A stretch of DNA of 64,000 nt from T3Sed10-241 sp036796255 (GTDB lineage: Bacteria; Bacteroidota; Bacteroidia; Flavobacteriales_D; Cryomorphaceae): assembly GCA_036796255.1 (NCBI GenBank), contig DAIRDH010000004.1, forward strand, positions 1-64,000. Reading direction: 5' to 3'. Position numbers and translations under genes: made by a program. Below the pieces are notes generated by a model. That model saw only the letters and a program-made list of their open reading frames with translations, did no database searches and was not told where the DNA came from. This document shows, piece after piece, positions 17,464 to 26,079 of this stretch (position 1 is its first letter; every line of letters begins with the position of its first letter).

Positions 17464-18007
17464 TATCCTGGCTTTGCTCGTCTTGCTCCTTGGTGCCCAT
17501 ATATCGGGCGGCGTGAAGGCGCAAGACAAAGCCGTGACCGAATTCATCGAGCAGGAAAAAAGTTTCACCACGCTGTACTTTTACCCGAGCACCATCCGTA
17601 TGCTGGGAAGGGTATTCGGTGGGGTAGATGCAGCGGCTTTCGCCGAACTTAAAAGTGGCCGCCTCATGTTTACCCTTGGCAGTGACGACAATTTCCAGAG
17701 CAGGGTCAACACTTTTCTCAACAGCCTGGAACAATCTGACTTTGAAACCCTCGCCGATGTGCGCAATCCTGGTTTCAGGGTGCGTATGATGCAGAAAGAC
17801 GGAAATACCCCCAGCACAATCATTTATTTCGACGGGGAATCAGGACTTTACCTGGTCGAAGCGGCAGGCAAATTGAGTCCGCAGGCCATGCAGCAAATGA
17901 TGGCCATGGATGTGCAATCGGCAGCGGCCGTATTTGGCCTGTTCCCATCAGAGAAAAAGGAAGAGGCGGAGGCGGACTCCATGAAATTTGAAATTAAAAT
18001 TCAATGA
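17441..18007 (+). CDS. DUF4252-like protein, divergent paralogue
   Basis: 188 residues with signal peptide (cleavage near GVKAQ). The domain layout matches DUF4252 (AVTEFIEQEKSFTTLYFYPS, RMLGRV, FRVRMMQKDG, GLYLVEAAGKLSP) but is less conserved than its neighbour. It ends with an acidic stretch (SEKKEEAEAD). The start overlaps the preceding gene by 23 bases and its TGA overlaps the ABC ATPase ATG by four bases, so it is embedded in the operon. Confidence 0.7.
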   Translation: MKSKNLNSILALLVLLLGAHISGGVKAQDKAVTEFIEQEKSFTTLYFYPSTIRMLGRVFGGVDAAAFAELKSGRLMFTLGSDDNFQSRVNTFLNSLEQSDFETLADVRNPGFRVRMMQKDGNTPSTIIYFDGESGLYLVEAAGKLSPQAMQQMMAMDVQSAAAVFGLFPSEKKEEAEADSMKFEIKIQ

Positions 18008-18909
18008 GCGAAACTGTACTGGATATTACCGGTCTTAGCAAGCGCTATGGCAAAGTGAATGCCTTGGTGCAACTGGATTTGCACATAGCCCGCGGTCAGG
18101 TTTTTGGCCTGCTGGGCCCCAATGGCAGTGGCAAAACCACCACCCTGGGTATCGTTTCGGGCGCCATCAATGCCAGTGCAGGGAGCTATTCCTGGTTTGG
18201 CGCGGGACAAGACCACCAATTGCGCAAGCGCGTGGGAGTGATCCTCGAAGCGCCCAGCTTTTACCATTACCTGAGCGCCGTGCAAAACCTGCGCGTGGTG
18301 GCCTCCATCAAGCAGGCACCATTAAGCCGCGTAGATATGGTGCTGGAGCGTGTGGGCCTCGCTTCACGCAAAAATGATCCCTTCAAAGCTTATTCATTGG
18401 GCATGAAGCAGCGCCTTGCCATCGCATCGGCATTGCTTGGAGACCCTGAAGTGATGGTGCTCGACGAGCCCACCAATGGCCTCGACCCGCAGGGCATTGC
18501 TGAAATCAGAGAACTCATTATCGAACTCGCACAAGAGGGCCGTACCATTATCCTCGCCAGCCACTTGCTCGACGAGGTGCAGCGCGTGTGCAGCCATTTT
18601 GCAGTACTCAGGTCGGGCAGTAAGGTGTACCAAGGCAGTGTGGCTGAGCTGCTGCACTCCGGTCGCCGGGTAGAACTCGACGCCACAGACCGCGATGCAC
18701 TCAAAGCGGCCCTTTCGGAAATCAAGGCAGTGCTGGAACTGAAAGAGAACCACACCCACCTCACCGCTATTCTGGAAGAGGAGCTCAGCCCTGAAATGCT
18801 CAACAGGCTGCTCATGGACAAGGGCATAGCGCTCAAGCACCTGAGCCAGCGACATGAAAGCCTCGAGCAGCGCTTTTTGGAAATACTCAAAGACCAACCC
18901 AACCCATGA
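18004..18909 (+). CDS. ABC transporter ATP-binding protein
   Basis: 301 residues of the CcmA/NatA-type exporter ATPase group. Walker A GPNGSGKTTT, signature YSLGMKQRL, Walker B VMVLDEPTNGLDP and switch His in ASHLLDEV are all intact; a C-terminal regulatory extension of about 80 residues follows. It is coupled by four-base overlaps to the DUF4252 gene before it and the permease after it. Substrate unknown; placement under an ECF sigma suggests export or extrusion in envelope stress. Confidence 0.9.
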   Translation: MSETVLDITGLSKRYGKVNALVQLDLHIARGQVFGLLGPNGSGKTTTLGIVSGAINASAGSYSWFGAGQDHQLRKRVGVILEAPSFYHYLSAVQNLRVVASIKQAPLSRVDMVLERVGLASRKNDPFKAYSLGMKQRLAIASALLGDPEVMVLDEPTNGLDPQGIAEIRELIIELAQEGRTIILASHLLDEVQRVCSHFAVLRSGSKVYQGSVAELLHSGRRVELDATDRDALKAALSEIKAVLELKENHTHLTAILEEELSPEMLNRLLMDKGIALKHLSQRHESLEQRFLEILKDQPNP

Positions 18910-19715
18910 CCCGACTCATACGCATAGAATGGCTCAAGCTCAAGCACCTCAAGGCGGTGTGGATCCTCATTGGGCTTTACCTACTCGCACTGCTTGCCAT
19001 ATCACTGAGTGCTAAGTTTTTTCTTGAATTTCTGACCGATCGCGGAGTTGAATGGCGGGGTGTGAATCCGTCCATGCTGCCCGTGTATGCCTTTGATGAC
19101 ATTTGGCAAAACCTGGCCTACCTCGCGAGCTATTTCAAGATATTTCCCGCCTTCATCCTGATTATCAGCATTAGCAATGAGTATAGCTACCGCACCCACC
19201 GGCAAAACATTATCGATGGGATGTCGCGTATGGAGTTTTTCTTCAGCAAGCTCAGCTTTGCCGCATTTCTATCCATCCTGTCGGCAGGTGTCCTTTTGGT
19301 CATTGGCCTGGTGATGGGTACGCTTTACAGCGACGTGCAGGGATTGGAATATATCCTTCAGCACATCGTTTTTGTGCCGGTGCATGCCTTGCAGTTCTTC
19401 ATCTACTTCCTGTTTGCCATGTTCATTGTCTTTCTCATCAAGCGATCTGGAATCAGCATTGTGCTCTTGCTGTTTTACACCGTCATTTTGGAGCCCATCT
19501 TTGTGGCGCTCACCATTTACGCTTTGAAGCTTCCCGACTTGGCCTTATTTTTCCCTTTAAATGCCATTGCGAATCTTGTTCCTGTGCCTTTCGGCAAATA
19601 CGCCTTCCAGGAAACGCAAACCTATGTGGGAGCGGTCGATTTGGGCATCGCTTTGCTTTGGATGGCAGTGCTTTCCACCGGAATTTTCTTCCTTTTGAAG
19701 AAAAGAGACTTTTAG
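18906..19715 (+). CDS. ABC transporter permease (ABC-2 type)
   Basis: 269 residues with about six TM segments (starting VWILIGLYLLALLAISLSA in part; last LGIALLWMAVLSTGIFFLLKK in part). It has the ABC-2/NatB-like pattern, with a conserved loop FPAFILIISISNEYSYRTHRQNIIDGMSR region after TM2. Partner of the ATPase at 18004; last gene of the operon. Its stop overlaps that of the convergent DUF2452 gene by four bases. Confidence 0.85.
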   Translation: MTRLIRIEWLKLKHLKAVWILIGLYLLALLAISLSAKFFLEFLTDRGVEWRGVNPSMLPVYAFDDIWQNLAYLASYFKIFPAFILIISISNEYSYRTHRQNIIDGMSRMEFFFSKLSFAAFLSILSAGVLLVIGLVMGTLYSDVQGLEYILQHIVFVPVHALQFFIYFLFAMFIVFLIKRSGISIVLLLFYTVILEPIFVALTIYALKLPDLALFFPLNAIANLVPVPFGKYAFQETQTYVGAVDLGIALLWMAVLSTGIFFLLKKRDF

Positions 19716-20209
19716 TCCTTTGTTACGAGGCCAGTGATAGTATTGTCCTCAATTACATTCCAAGTGTGGTCGGAGAGCAGCTTGACGGCTGCCACGTAAT
19801 GCTTGAAGGGCAGCTTTTTGCCCCATTCATTGTTGCCGATCATGCTGAGTACGAATCGGTCATTTTCGCGGGCATAGAGGTAATAGGTCTCGCCCACCAG
19901 CGGGGCGAAGCTCATTTCAGCACCATAGACTGCTTTGGAAATATTCACACGCGCCTGCAAGGCTTCGGCCTGCCTGGCCAGCAGGGCAATTTGCTCCTTG
20001 ATCTGGTCAAATTGCATATCACATTGCTCTTCCATCACCCTAAATGCGCGGCTTTTGATGGCCCCTTCTGAGTTGGGGGCAAATGCAGGACTTCCAATGG
20101 TATGGGGGTAGGGCAGGTGCCCAGGCTTATCGGTAATGGTATCGGGATCGATTGGATTGACAAATTCTTCTTGCTGATCCTTTGGATGTTGCTTTTTGGA
20201 TGCTATCAA
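19712..20209 (-). CDS. DUF2452 domain protein
   Basis: 165-residue soluble protein. NPIDPDTITDKPGHLPYPHT, then QCDMQFDQIKEQIALLARQA and AEMSFAPLVGETYYLY with MIGNNEWG and LLSDHTWNV match the DUF2452 family, conserved in Bacteroidota and of unknown function. Translation most likely starts at a TTG that overlaps the TGA of the upstream gene (TTGA), so the two are coupled. No signal peptide. Confidence 0.8.
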   Translation of the reverse strand: MIASKKQHPKDQQEEFVNPIDPDTITDKPGHLPYPHTIGSPAFAPNSEGAIKSRAFRVMEEQCDMQFDQIKEQIALLARQAEALQARVNISKAVYGAEMSFAPLVGETYYLYARENDRFVLSMIGNNEWGKKLPFKHYVAAVKLLSDHTWNVIEDNTITGLVTKD

Positions 20210-20880
20210 TTGAGTGAGAGTTTTTGCATGTGCGCGTATTGCGCGTCAAATTTATGAAGTATTTCACCCCTGTAGCCGCGTGATTCCAGGTAATTTCGGT
20301 GCTTCTGATGCAGCAGGGCCTTATCGGGCCGGTTGGTGATTTGCGCAATAGCCATCGCCCTGAAGCAGCGTTGGTAATGGTGATTGCACCAAAGTGCTGC
20401 GCGTTTTTCGTTGTTATTGAACAACTTGTCAAGTGCCGACAGGCTTCGGAACTTATCGAGAAAGTCAAAACCCGACCTGTCCATAAAATCAATAAACGCA
20501 TCGCAGGCCAGCTCAAGATCCAGGTGGTTACCAATTCGCATTCGCTCGGGTAGGGAAGTGGCACGTGGATTTTGGATCCAGCGCGAATCTATCATCAACG
20601 TGTGGCTCTCCGACTGGTAATAATCGCTTTTGCCGAAAAGGCCAGCCTGGGAACGCTCCACCAAATCATGGCGCAATCCCAAGTGAAAGGTGAGCCATGT
20701 AAGCGCTCCATCTGAACTGAGGTTGCAGATGATACTTGAGTGTCCAAAACGGGTAACCCGTTTAAACTGCATGACACCGGGGTGCATCACATAATGCTTG
20801 TGCTCGAAATAGGGGTGAAGGTATTCGAGTAGGGCGTGGACGTATGGCGGCTTGAGTAACACAAGAGAAAAACACAGCAA
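20206..20880 (-). CDS. Hypothetical protein, coupled to DUF2452 gene
   Basis: About 224 residues, soluble, no recognised domain. The mid region (SSDGALTWLTFHLGLRHDLV, SESHTLMIDSRWIQNP, HLDLELACDAFIDFMDRSG) is faintly like DUF4304-type proteins, but I would not assign it. Only non-ATG starts (TTG 20880, GTG shortly after) give full length; the first ATG is about residue 32. Ends in a TTGA overlap with the following gene. Coding nature is supported by length and coupling. Confidence 0.6.
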   Translation of the reverse strand: MLCFSLVLLKPPYVHALLEYLHPYFEHKHYVMHPGVMQFKRVTRFGHSSIICNLSSDGALTWLTFHLGLRHDLVERSQAGLFGKSDYYQSESHTLMIDSRWIQNPRATSLPERMRIGNHLDLELACDAFIDFMDRSGFDFLDKFRSLSALDKLFNNNEKRAALWCNHHYQRCFRAMAIAQITNRPDKALLHQKHRNYLESRGYRGEILHKFDAQYAHMQKLSLN

Positions 20881-21121
20881 ATTCAGCTTTGTTTATGGTT
20901 ACATATGTAACTCGCAGATTGTATTGACGTCACTACTACTTCAAGGCTGCTTTGGCAGAATGTTACAAATGTATACGCTTTTGGTTGTTGCTGAATTCGA
21001 ATCTTAACGTGCTACTATACATTATATTGAGCTCATTACATTGAAGCTATTGTTTCGTTGGTGGTTTTAGCGCACGGCCACTCGCTGAGGATAGTCAGCA
21101 TTAACATTCTTAAAACTAAAT

Positions 21122-21129
21122 TACATTTG
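21122..21129 (+). promoter_or_regulatory. Bacteroidota -7 box TACATTTG
   Basis: Perfect TAnnTTTG, six bases before the ATG of the XRE gene at 21135, suggesting a leaderless or near-leaderless mRNA. No TTG at 19 bases upstream. The rest of 20881-21121 holds no gene that I can see. Confidence 0.5.
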
Positions 21130-21134
21130 TACCC

Positions 21135-21563
21135 ATGGATCTTCCAGAAAGAATTGCGGCGATAATCAAAGTCAATCAGCATACGGCGGCCTCATTTGCT
21201 GATGCGCTGGGGGTTCAGCGCTCCAATATTTCGCATATCCTCAACGGGCGCAACAAGCCCTCCCTCGACTTGCTGGAGAAAATTCTGAACCACTTTCCCC
21301 GGGTTGATGCGGCATGGCTTATCACTGGCAAAGCGCCTGCCAAGCCAATTGAAGCCGAGGAGCCTTCCCAATTTGTGGCCAGGCCTTTGATGCAAACCAA
21401 CGGAGAAGCGCAGCAGGCTGCAATAGAATCATCTGCCCCAAATTCAGGCAGTGGAGCAGATTCAGGACAAGATAAAGTGATAGAACGCATCGTGGTTTTC
21501 TACACAGACCGTACTTTTGCCACTTATGAACCACAACAAGACCAATCGCGCGGTATTTCTTGA
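21135..21563 (+). CDS. XRE-family helix-turn-helix regulator
   Basis: 142 residues. The N-terminal Cro/CI-type HTH (about 5-65: RIAAIIKVNQHTAASFADAL, VQRSNISHILNGRNKPSLDL) is followed by AWLITG, characteristic of Bacteroidota XRE proteins, and an Ala/Glu/Ser-rich linker ending in a short conserved tail (IERIVVFYTDRTFATYEP). This tail is common to orphan Bacteroidota XRE regulators. The 3' end overlaps the next gene by 38 bases. Targets are unknown. Confidence 0.85.
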   Translation: MDLPERIAAIIKVNQHTAASFADALGVQRSNISHILNGRNKPSLDLLEKILNHFPRVDAAWLITGKAPAKPIEAEEPSQFVARPLMQTNGEAQQAAIESSAPNSGSGADSGQDKVIERIVVFYTDRTFATYEPQQDQSRGIS

Positions 21564-22026
21564 CCGCGATGGGGTAATCAACCACGATCCCGGTGATTAC
21601 ACGACCTGCCTTGAGGAATTTACCATTTTGCCCGGCGTTATCGAATCTCTGATTGATTTTACCAAAAGGGGTTATGGTATAATTGTAATTACCAATCAAG
21701 GCGGGATAGCTAAGGGAAAGTACAGCTTACACGACTTTTACAGGATTGATACCTATATGCGTCAACAGTTTATTGACGCAGGAATAAATTACATTGAAAC
21801 TTACTTTTGCCCGCACCACGATGCAATTTCTAAGTGCTTGTGTCGCAAACCGGGCTCTGCAATGATAGAAAAAGCATTGACCAGGCACGCCATCCATGCC
21901 AGCCTGTCATTTATGGTGGGTGACAAGGAGCGCGACCTTGTGGCCGCAGCTGGAGCTGGAGTGCGCGGGGTGAAAATTGAGGTCAACCAAGACCTCAGGA
22001 CGGTTAAATTTCCATTTGAGGGTTAA
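21526..22026 (+). CDS. HAD-IIIA phosphatase, GmhB-like
   Basis: 166 residues. HAD motif I VFLDRDGVIN, motif II ITNQGGIAKG, a GmhB-type zinc site (CPHH ... CLCRKP) and motif IV VGDKERDL are all present, matching D-glycero-beta-D-manno-heptose-1,7-bisphosphate 7-phosphatase, which supplies heptose for LPS core. No other heptose genes are nearby, so related histidinol-phosphatase-type activity cannot be excluded. The ATG at 21526 lies within the XRE gene, 38 bases before its stop. Confidence 0.85.
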   Translation: MNHNKTNRAVFLDRDGVINHDPGDYTTCLEEFTILPGVIESLIDFTKRGYGIIVITNQGGIAKGKYSLHDFYRIDTYMRQQFIDAGINYIETYFCPHHDAISKCLCRKPGSAMIEKALTRHAIHASLSFMVGDKERDLVAAAGAGVRGVKIEVNQDLRTVKFPFEG

Positions 22027-22041
22027 ATTGTTAGCGGTCCA

Positions 22042-22692
22042 TTACTTGGACTGGTTAAACCGCTTTTCTTTGCTCTGGAATTGATTTTGCTCATTTTGCG
22101 ATTTGGGAAGGTCGAGGGTAACATGTCCCCAGTTTTCACCTGACTTGATGCGGTACAGTTGCATTTCAGATATTCCGAATTGCTTGGCGATAAGCCTGTA
22201 GCGGGTTTTTCGATTGGGGTCGAATATACGCATCTTGATACGGATCACATCCGTGGTAGTCAGCTTGTGCCCCTTGGTAGGACGCAGGTGCTTACGTCTT
22301 TCCCTGCTCTGAAGCACGTACGGACTGCTCTGTTGATGGGCTTCCATCTCCTCCTTGGTGGCCCACATCAAGTTTTTCGTATGGTTGTTGGTTTTTTTGT
22401 AATCCAGATGGATCACATAGAGGTAGTCATCGCTGGGTTTCTCCAGGAAATACTCCGCCACGAGTTTGTGGATATAAATGGTTTTCGATTTGCCTAAAGG
22501 CCTGCATACGAAGGTGGGATAGCCACCGAGCAAACCTCCTTTGAGCAGCTTGCCATCCTGGAGGTTTTGACTGTAACTAACCAACCTTCCATAGTTAGAA
22601 ACGGCATATTTGAATCGAAGGGCATTGGGCTCAAAAATAATCTGTCGCCACTGTTCATCTGGGTATGAGCGCATATTCTTAGTTCTTTGCAT
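22042..22692 (-). CDS. NUMOD4/HNH endonuclease-like protein
   Basis: 216 residues. N-terminal NUMOD4-like segment (W..I, YAVSNYGRLVSY), an HNH-type core (IHKLVAEYFLEKP, YVIHLDYKKTNNHTKNLMWA) with the H...N...H pattern, and a C-terminal helix-turn-helix-like region (KLTTTDVIRIKMRI, RLIAKQFGISEMQLYRIKSG). Homing-type endonucleases share this layout, but Bacteroidota often carry it as a standing chromosomal gene; no intron or intein is seen here. The role may be DNA modification or regulation. Confidence 0.75.
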   Translation of the reverse strand: MQRTKNMRSYPDEQWRQIIFEPNALRFKYAVSNYGRLVSYSQNLQDGKLLKGGLLGGYPTFVCRPLGKSKTIYIHKLVAEYFLEKPSDDYLYVIHLDYKKTNNHTKNLMWATKEEMEAHQQSSPYVLQSRERRKHLRPTKGHKLTTTDVIRIKMRIFDPNRKTRYRLIAKQFGISEMQLYRIKSGENWGHVTLDLPKSQNEQNQFQSKEKRFNQSK

Positions 22693-22793
22693 TTCAAAAC
22701 ATTGATCTGTTTGTTTTTGTTCATTTGATCATTCACGAAATCGTTGATAAGAAGGCTTGATAAACATGGCCTCGAAATTCAATCAAATTCACC

Positions 22794-23510
22794 ATGCAGA
22801 TTTGCACCTATTCCGAGTTCACTTTTGAAGAGCGCAGTGATATGTTTCAGGCATTTAAAAATATGGCAATGGGCGCAGGTATTTTTGGAAAGCCTGCAGG
22901 ATTGGAAATGGTGAAGCCCATGGGTACAGGCAGCGGCAATGGGTTTAGTATATGGCCCAATTTTAAACGTTACGCATTCTTCGCACTGTGGGAAAATGAA
23001 AAAAGCGCCAACGATTTTTTTGCAGAAGCTGAGCTTCCGCAGTGGTATAAGACCCATGCCGGCGCGCAACTGCATGCCAGCCTGGTTCCAGTAAAGGCAC
23101 ATGGATCCTGGGGAGGAGCACAACCCCTGCGGCTGAGCCCTGAGTTGGCAAATGAGGGTCCGCTTGCCGTACTTACACGCGCCACTATACGCCCCAGCCG
23201 GCTCATAGATTTTTGGCTAAATGTGCCTAAGGTAAGTCGCTTTATGGCTGGTGCTGAGGGCGCCATACACGAACTGGGCGTGGGGGAGTACCCGATCTTT
23301 ATGCAAGCCACTTTCAGCATTTGGGAAAGTAAAAAAGCACTCTATGCTGCGGCCTATAAGAATACAGCCCACGCCGAAGTCGTGAAGAAAACACGTGAGC
23401 GCAATTGGTACTCAGAAGAGATGTTTGCCCAGTTTAAAGTGCTTCATCTGCACATAGAAGGTGCTCAACATCAAGAACTCGCCAGGAAAAGCGCAGCGCT
23501 TGGATTGTGA
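22794..23510 (+). CDS. CrtA-like spheroidene monooxygenase family protein
   Basis: 238 residues. The second half carries the CrtA signature block: VLTRATIRPSRLIDFW, VPKVSRF, MQATFSIWES, AYKNTAHAEVVKKTRERNWY, MFAQFKVL. CrtA is a heme-containing oxygenase adding keto groups to carotenoids. No other carotenoid genes are in the window. Bacteroidota homologues are usually annotated as spheroidene monooxygenase, but the substrate is unverified. No signal peptide. Confidence 0.7.
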   Translation: MQICTYSEFTFEERSDMFQAFKNMAMGAGIFGKPAGLEMVKPMGTGSGNGFSIWPNFKRYAFFALWENEKSANDFFAEAELPQWYKTHAGAQLHASLVPVKAHGSWGGAQPLRLSPELANEGPLAVLTRATIRPSRLIDFWLNVPKVSRFMAGAEGAIHELGVGEYPIFMQATFSIWESKKALYAAAYKNTAHAEVVKKTRERNWYSEEMFAQFKVLHLHIEGAQHQELARKSAALGL

Positions 23511-23513
23511 ACC

Positions 23514-23999
23514 CTACTCAGCTTCTTTAAATTGCAAGCTCACCGAATTGAGGCAATAGCGAAGCCCCGTGGGTTTCGGTCCATCATTGAAGACATGGCC
23601 CAGATGGCCACCACATTGGCTGCACACCACTTCCGCTCTCACCATGCCATGGCTCCTGTCTAGTACTTCACCAACCTTACCATTGGGTGCCACTTCATAA
23701 AAGCTTGGCCAGCCCGTGCCTGAATCAAATTTCGTGCTGGAGCTGAACAGCGGCGCATTGCATGCTGCACAATGGTACATGCCATCTTTGTAGAACTTGT
23801 TGTACTCGCCGCTGAAGGCGCGTTCGGTTCCCTTTTCCCTCAGCACATAGTACTGCTTGTCATCCAGTTGTGCTTTCCATTCTGCCTCACTTTTTTGTAT
23901 GGGATAGTCTTGATTGTCGTCTACCCGTTTGTCTTGATTTTGCGCACATGCTCTCACACTCAGGAGTATGGTAAGGAAGGCCAATATTCTGTATTTCAT
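23514..23999 (-). CDS. msrB: Exported peptide-methionine (R)-S-oxide reductase
   Basis: 161 residues: a hydrophobic signal region ending VRACAQ, then a complete MsrB domain. Zinc ligands are CAAC and CSQC; FDSGTGWPSF and HGMVRAEVVCSQCGGHLGHV region are conserved; the catalytic Cys is in GLRYCLNSVSL. Repairs oxidised methionine in envelope proteins. The Cys18 could be a lipid attachment site but the Arg at -2 is unusual for a lipobox. Convergent, four bases from the CrtA-like stop. Confidence 0.9.
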   Translation of the reverse strand: MKYRILAFLTILLSVRACAQNQDKRVDDNQDYPIQKSEAEWKAQLDDKQYYVLREKGTERAFSGEYNKFYKDGMYHCAACNAPLFSSSTKFDSGTGWPSFYEVAPNGKVGEVLDRSHGMVRAEVVCSQCGGHLGHVFNDGPKPTGLRYCLNSVSLQFKEAE

Positions 24000-24040
24000 G
24001 TTTCGAATTGTTATTAATGTTAAGATAACGTTTGCAGCCC

Positions 24041-24048
24041 TATCTTTG
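24041..24048 (+). promoter_or_regulatory. Bacteroidota -7 box TATCTTTG
   Basis: Perfect TAnnTTTG, 62 bases upstream of the acyltransferase ATG at 24111. No TTG at the canonical spacing. Confidence 0.45.
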
Positions 24049-24110
24049 GTTTTATATGGCGTATTTTTAGTTTAATTTGACATTTCAATCGCGCCTTACA
24101 AGACCGCCTC

Positions 24111-25886
24111 ATGACTGAAAATCAACAAGAATCTAAAAGCAAGTTGCCTGCCCTCAATCAGCGTGCATTGAGCTTCTCAAAGCTCCTCATGGGGGCCTTG
24201 AAAACGGATCGTTTCGCACGCATACGCTCCGGCAATCAGGACGCTGACATGCTCGATCTGGTAGACCTGCTTATCGAAGACTTCGGTATGGGCCTTAGTT
24301 ACAATGAATCAGAACTTTTAAATATTCCTGATTCAGGGCCTTTTATCCTGATAGCCAACCATCCCATGGGTGGAATTGATGGCTTGATTTTGCTTAAGCT
24401 CGTCGCCAAGCGCCGCAAAGACATCCATATTTTCGCAAACTTCATGTTGAGTTCGGTCGATACGGTCAACAAGTACTTCACCCCTTTGAAAGCGCTTGAG
24501 CAGGACCAATCTTTTGAGCGGCTCGCAAAGAGAAAATTAGATCAGGGCGGGGGCGTGGTGGTATTTCCGGCGGGAATGGTGAGTGCTTACAACCTTAAAG
24601 CCAGTACTGTGCGTGACAGGTTGTGGAGTCCGGATGTAGTGAAATTTATTCAAAGCGCCGGGGTGCCTGTGGTGCCGGTATTTATCCGGGGCACCAATAA
24701 ATTGCTGCTTCACTTGCTCGACCGGATCAATCCGCGGCTGGTGTCGCAGGCCATTCCCAAAGGCTTGTTTGGCACCAAAGAAAGGGAGGTTTTGCTGCGC
24801 GTAGGGAAAGTGATTAGAACCAAAGATCTGGCAGAATTTAAAGACCACAACGAATTGAGCCGCTACTTGCGCGCCAAGGTATACCTGCTGGGCAGCGGCA
24901 TTGAGGTGAAGCCATTTTTCAGGCCTGTACTTTTTAAAAAGAAGTGGAAATCAGTGGTTCTGCCCAGAGACACAGAAGCCATGAAGGCTGAGATCGAAGC
25001 CCTCAAAGGCCATGGGGCCAGGCTGCACGAGAGCAAGGATTTTGATGTGTACTGGGCGCATTCCGAGTGGATTCCAAATATACTCTACGAGATAGGACGG
25101 CTCAGGGAGATCACTTTTCGTGAAATAGGCGAGGGGACTGGTAAGAACATTGACCTCGATGAGTACGATCTTTACTACCGCCACCTTTTCATATGGGACC
25201 GCAATGAAGAGAAACTCGTGGGGGCTTACCGCCTCGGCATGGGCAAAGAAATACAGCAACGCTTTGGCAAGCGGGGTTTTTACCTGCACTCCTTGTTCAG
25301 GATGAGACCGGGATTCGAAGATATTTTGCTGCAAAGCATTGAGCTGGGCCGCTCCTTCGTGGCCAAGGATTACCAGCTCAAGCCGCTTTCGCTTTTCCTC
25401 TTGTGGAAAGGGATACTCTACTTCATCCTTAAGCATCCGGAATACCGCTACCTCATTGGTCCGGTGAGCATAAGTGGAGAGTTTAGTAAGATTTCCAAAT
25501 ACCTGATCATTTCATTCATCAAGTCAAAGTATTACGACAATGAAATGGCCGCCCTAGTGTCGCCACGCCATGAGTACATTCCCGAAGTGGATGTAAGCGA
25601 CCCCGAAATGGATGCCTTACGGCAAATGACAGAGGAAGACATTAAAAAACTGGACCGCGTCATTGAAGAGATCGAAATGGGGAATTTCAGGCTGCCTGCA
25701 TTGCTGAAGAAATACCTTGGTCAGAATGCGAAGATCATCGCATTCAACGTCGATCCAAAGTTCAATAATGCCCTCGATGGGCTGCTCGTGATGGACCTTT
25801 TCAACGTGCCTACTGAAACCCTTCACGGCCTTGCCAAGGAATTTGGCGATAAAGAGTTGATTACAAAATTCGCCACAAGGACTTGA
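24111..25886 (+). CDS. olsF: Two-domain acyltransferase, OlsF-like aminolipid synthase
   Basis: 591 residues. The N-terminal half is a PlsC-like O-acyltransferase (NHPMGGIDG, His84-x5-Asp90; FPAGMVSA; PVVPVFIRGTNK). The C-terminal half is an OlsB/GNAT-type N-acyltransferase domain (ITFREIGEGTG, RHLFIWDRNEEKLVGAYRLG region, LHSLFRMRPGF, ELGRSFV). The same fusion in OlsF makes ornithine lipid from ornithine in two acylations, and a Flavobacterium homologue is known to do so; glycine lipid is an alternative product. Membrane lipid function is well supported; the amino acid head group is inferred. Confidence 0.8.
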   Translation: MTENQQESKSKLPALNQRALSFSKLLMGALKTDRFARIRSGNQDADMLDLVDLLIEDFGMGLSYNESELLNIPDSGPFILIANHPMGGIDGLILLKLVAKRRKDIHIFANFMLSSVDTVNKYFTPLKALEQDQSFERLAKRKLDQGGGVVVFPAGMVSAYNLKASTVRDRLWSPDVVKFIQSAGVPVVPVFIRGTNKLLLHLLDRINPRLVSQAIPKGLFGTKEREVLLRVGKVIRTKDLAEFKDHNELSRYLRAKVYLLGSGIEVKPFFRPVLFKKKWKSVVLPRDTEAMKAEIEALKGHGARLHESKDFDVYWAHSEWIPNILYEIGRLREITFREIGEGTGKNIDLDEYDLYYRHLFIWDRNEEKLVGAYRLGMGKEIQQRFGKRGFYLHSLFRMRPGFEDILLQSIELGRSFVAKDYQLKPLSLFLLWKGILYFILKHPEYRYLIGPVSISGEFSKISKYLIISFIKSKYYDNEMAALVSPRHEYIPEVDVSDPEMDALRQMTEEDIKKLDRVIEEIEMGNFRLPALLKKYLGQNAKIIAFNVDPKFNNALDGLLVMDLFNVPTETLHGLAKEFGDKELITKFATRT

Positions 25887-26079
25887 AGCCTTGTGAGGTA
25901 GCGAAAGAATATTTTTCGAAAGGGATGCCTATGACCTGATTGACTTTTATAATTTCGCGAATCGCGGCAGTCATGGTGCGATAAGCCATTTGCCGTAAGG
26001 CATTAAAAGCTACCTTTCTGACTTCAATTCTAACATCATTCAAAGCCTTTAAAAGGTTTATATTCAACTGACTATCCTT

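Noticed and set aside
25861..26067. Minus-strand frame of 68 codons between the OlsF-like gene and the Met-rich lipoprotein
   Set aside because: Starts with TTG, overlaps the acyltransferase end, no recognisable family. The sequence looks mildly protein-like but support is too weak.
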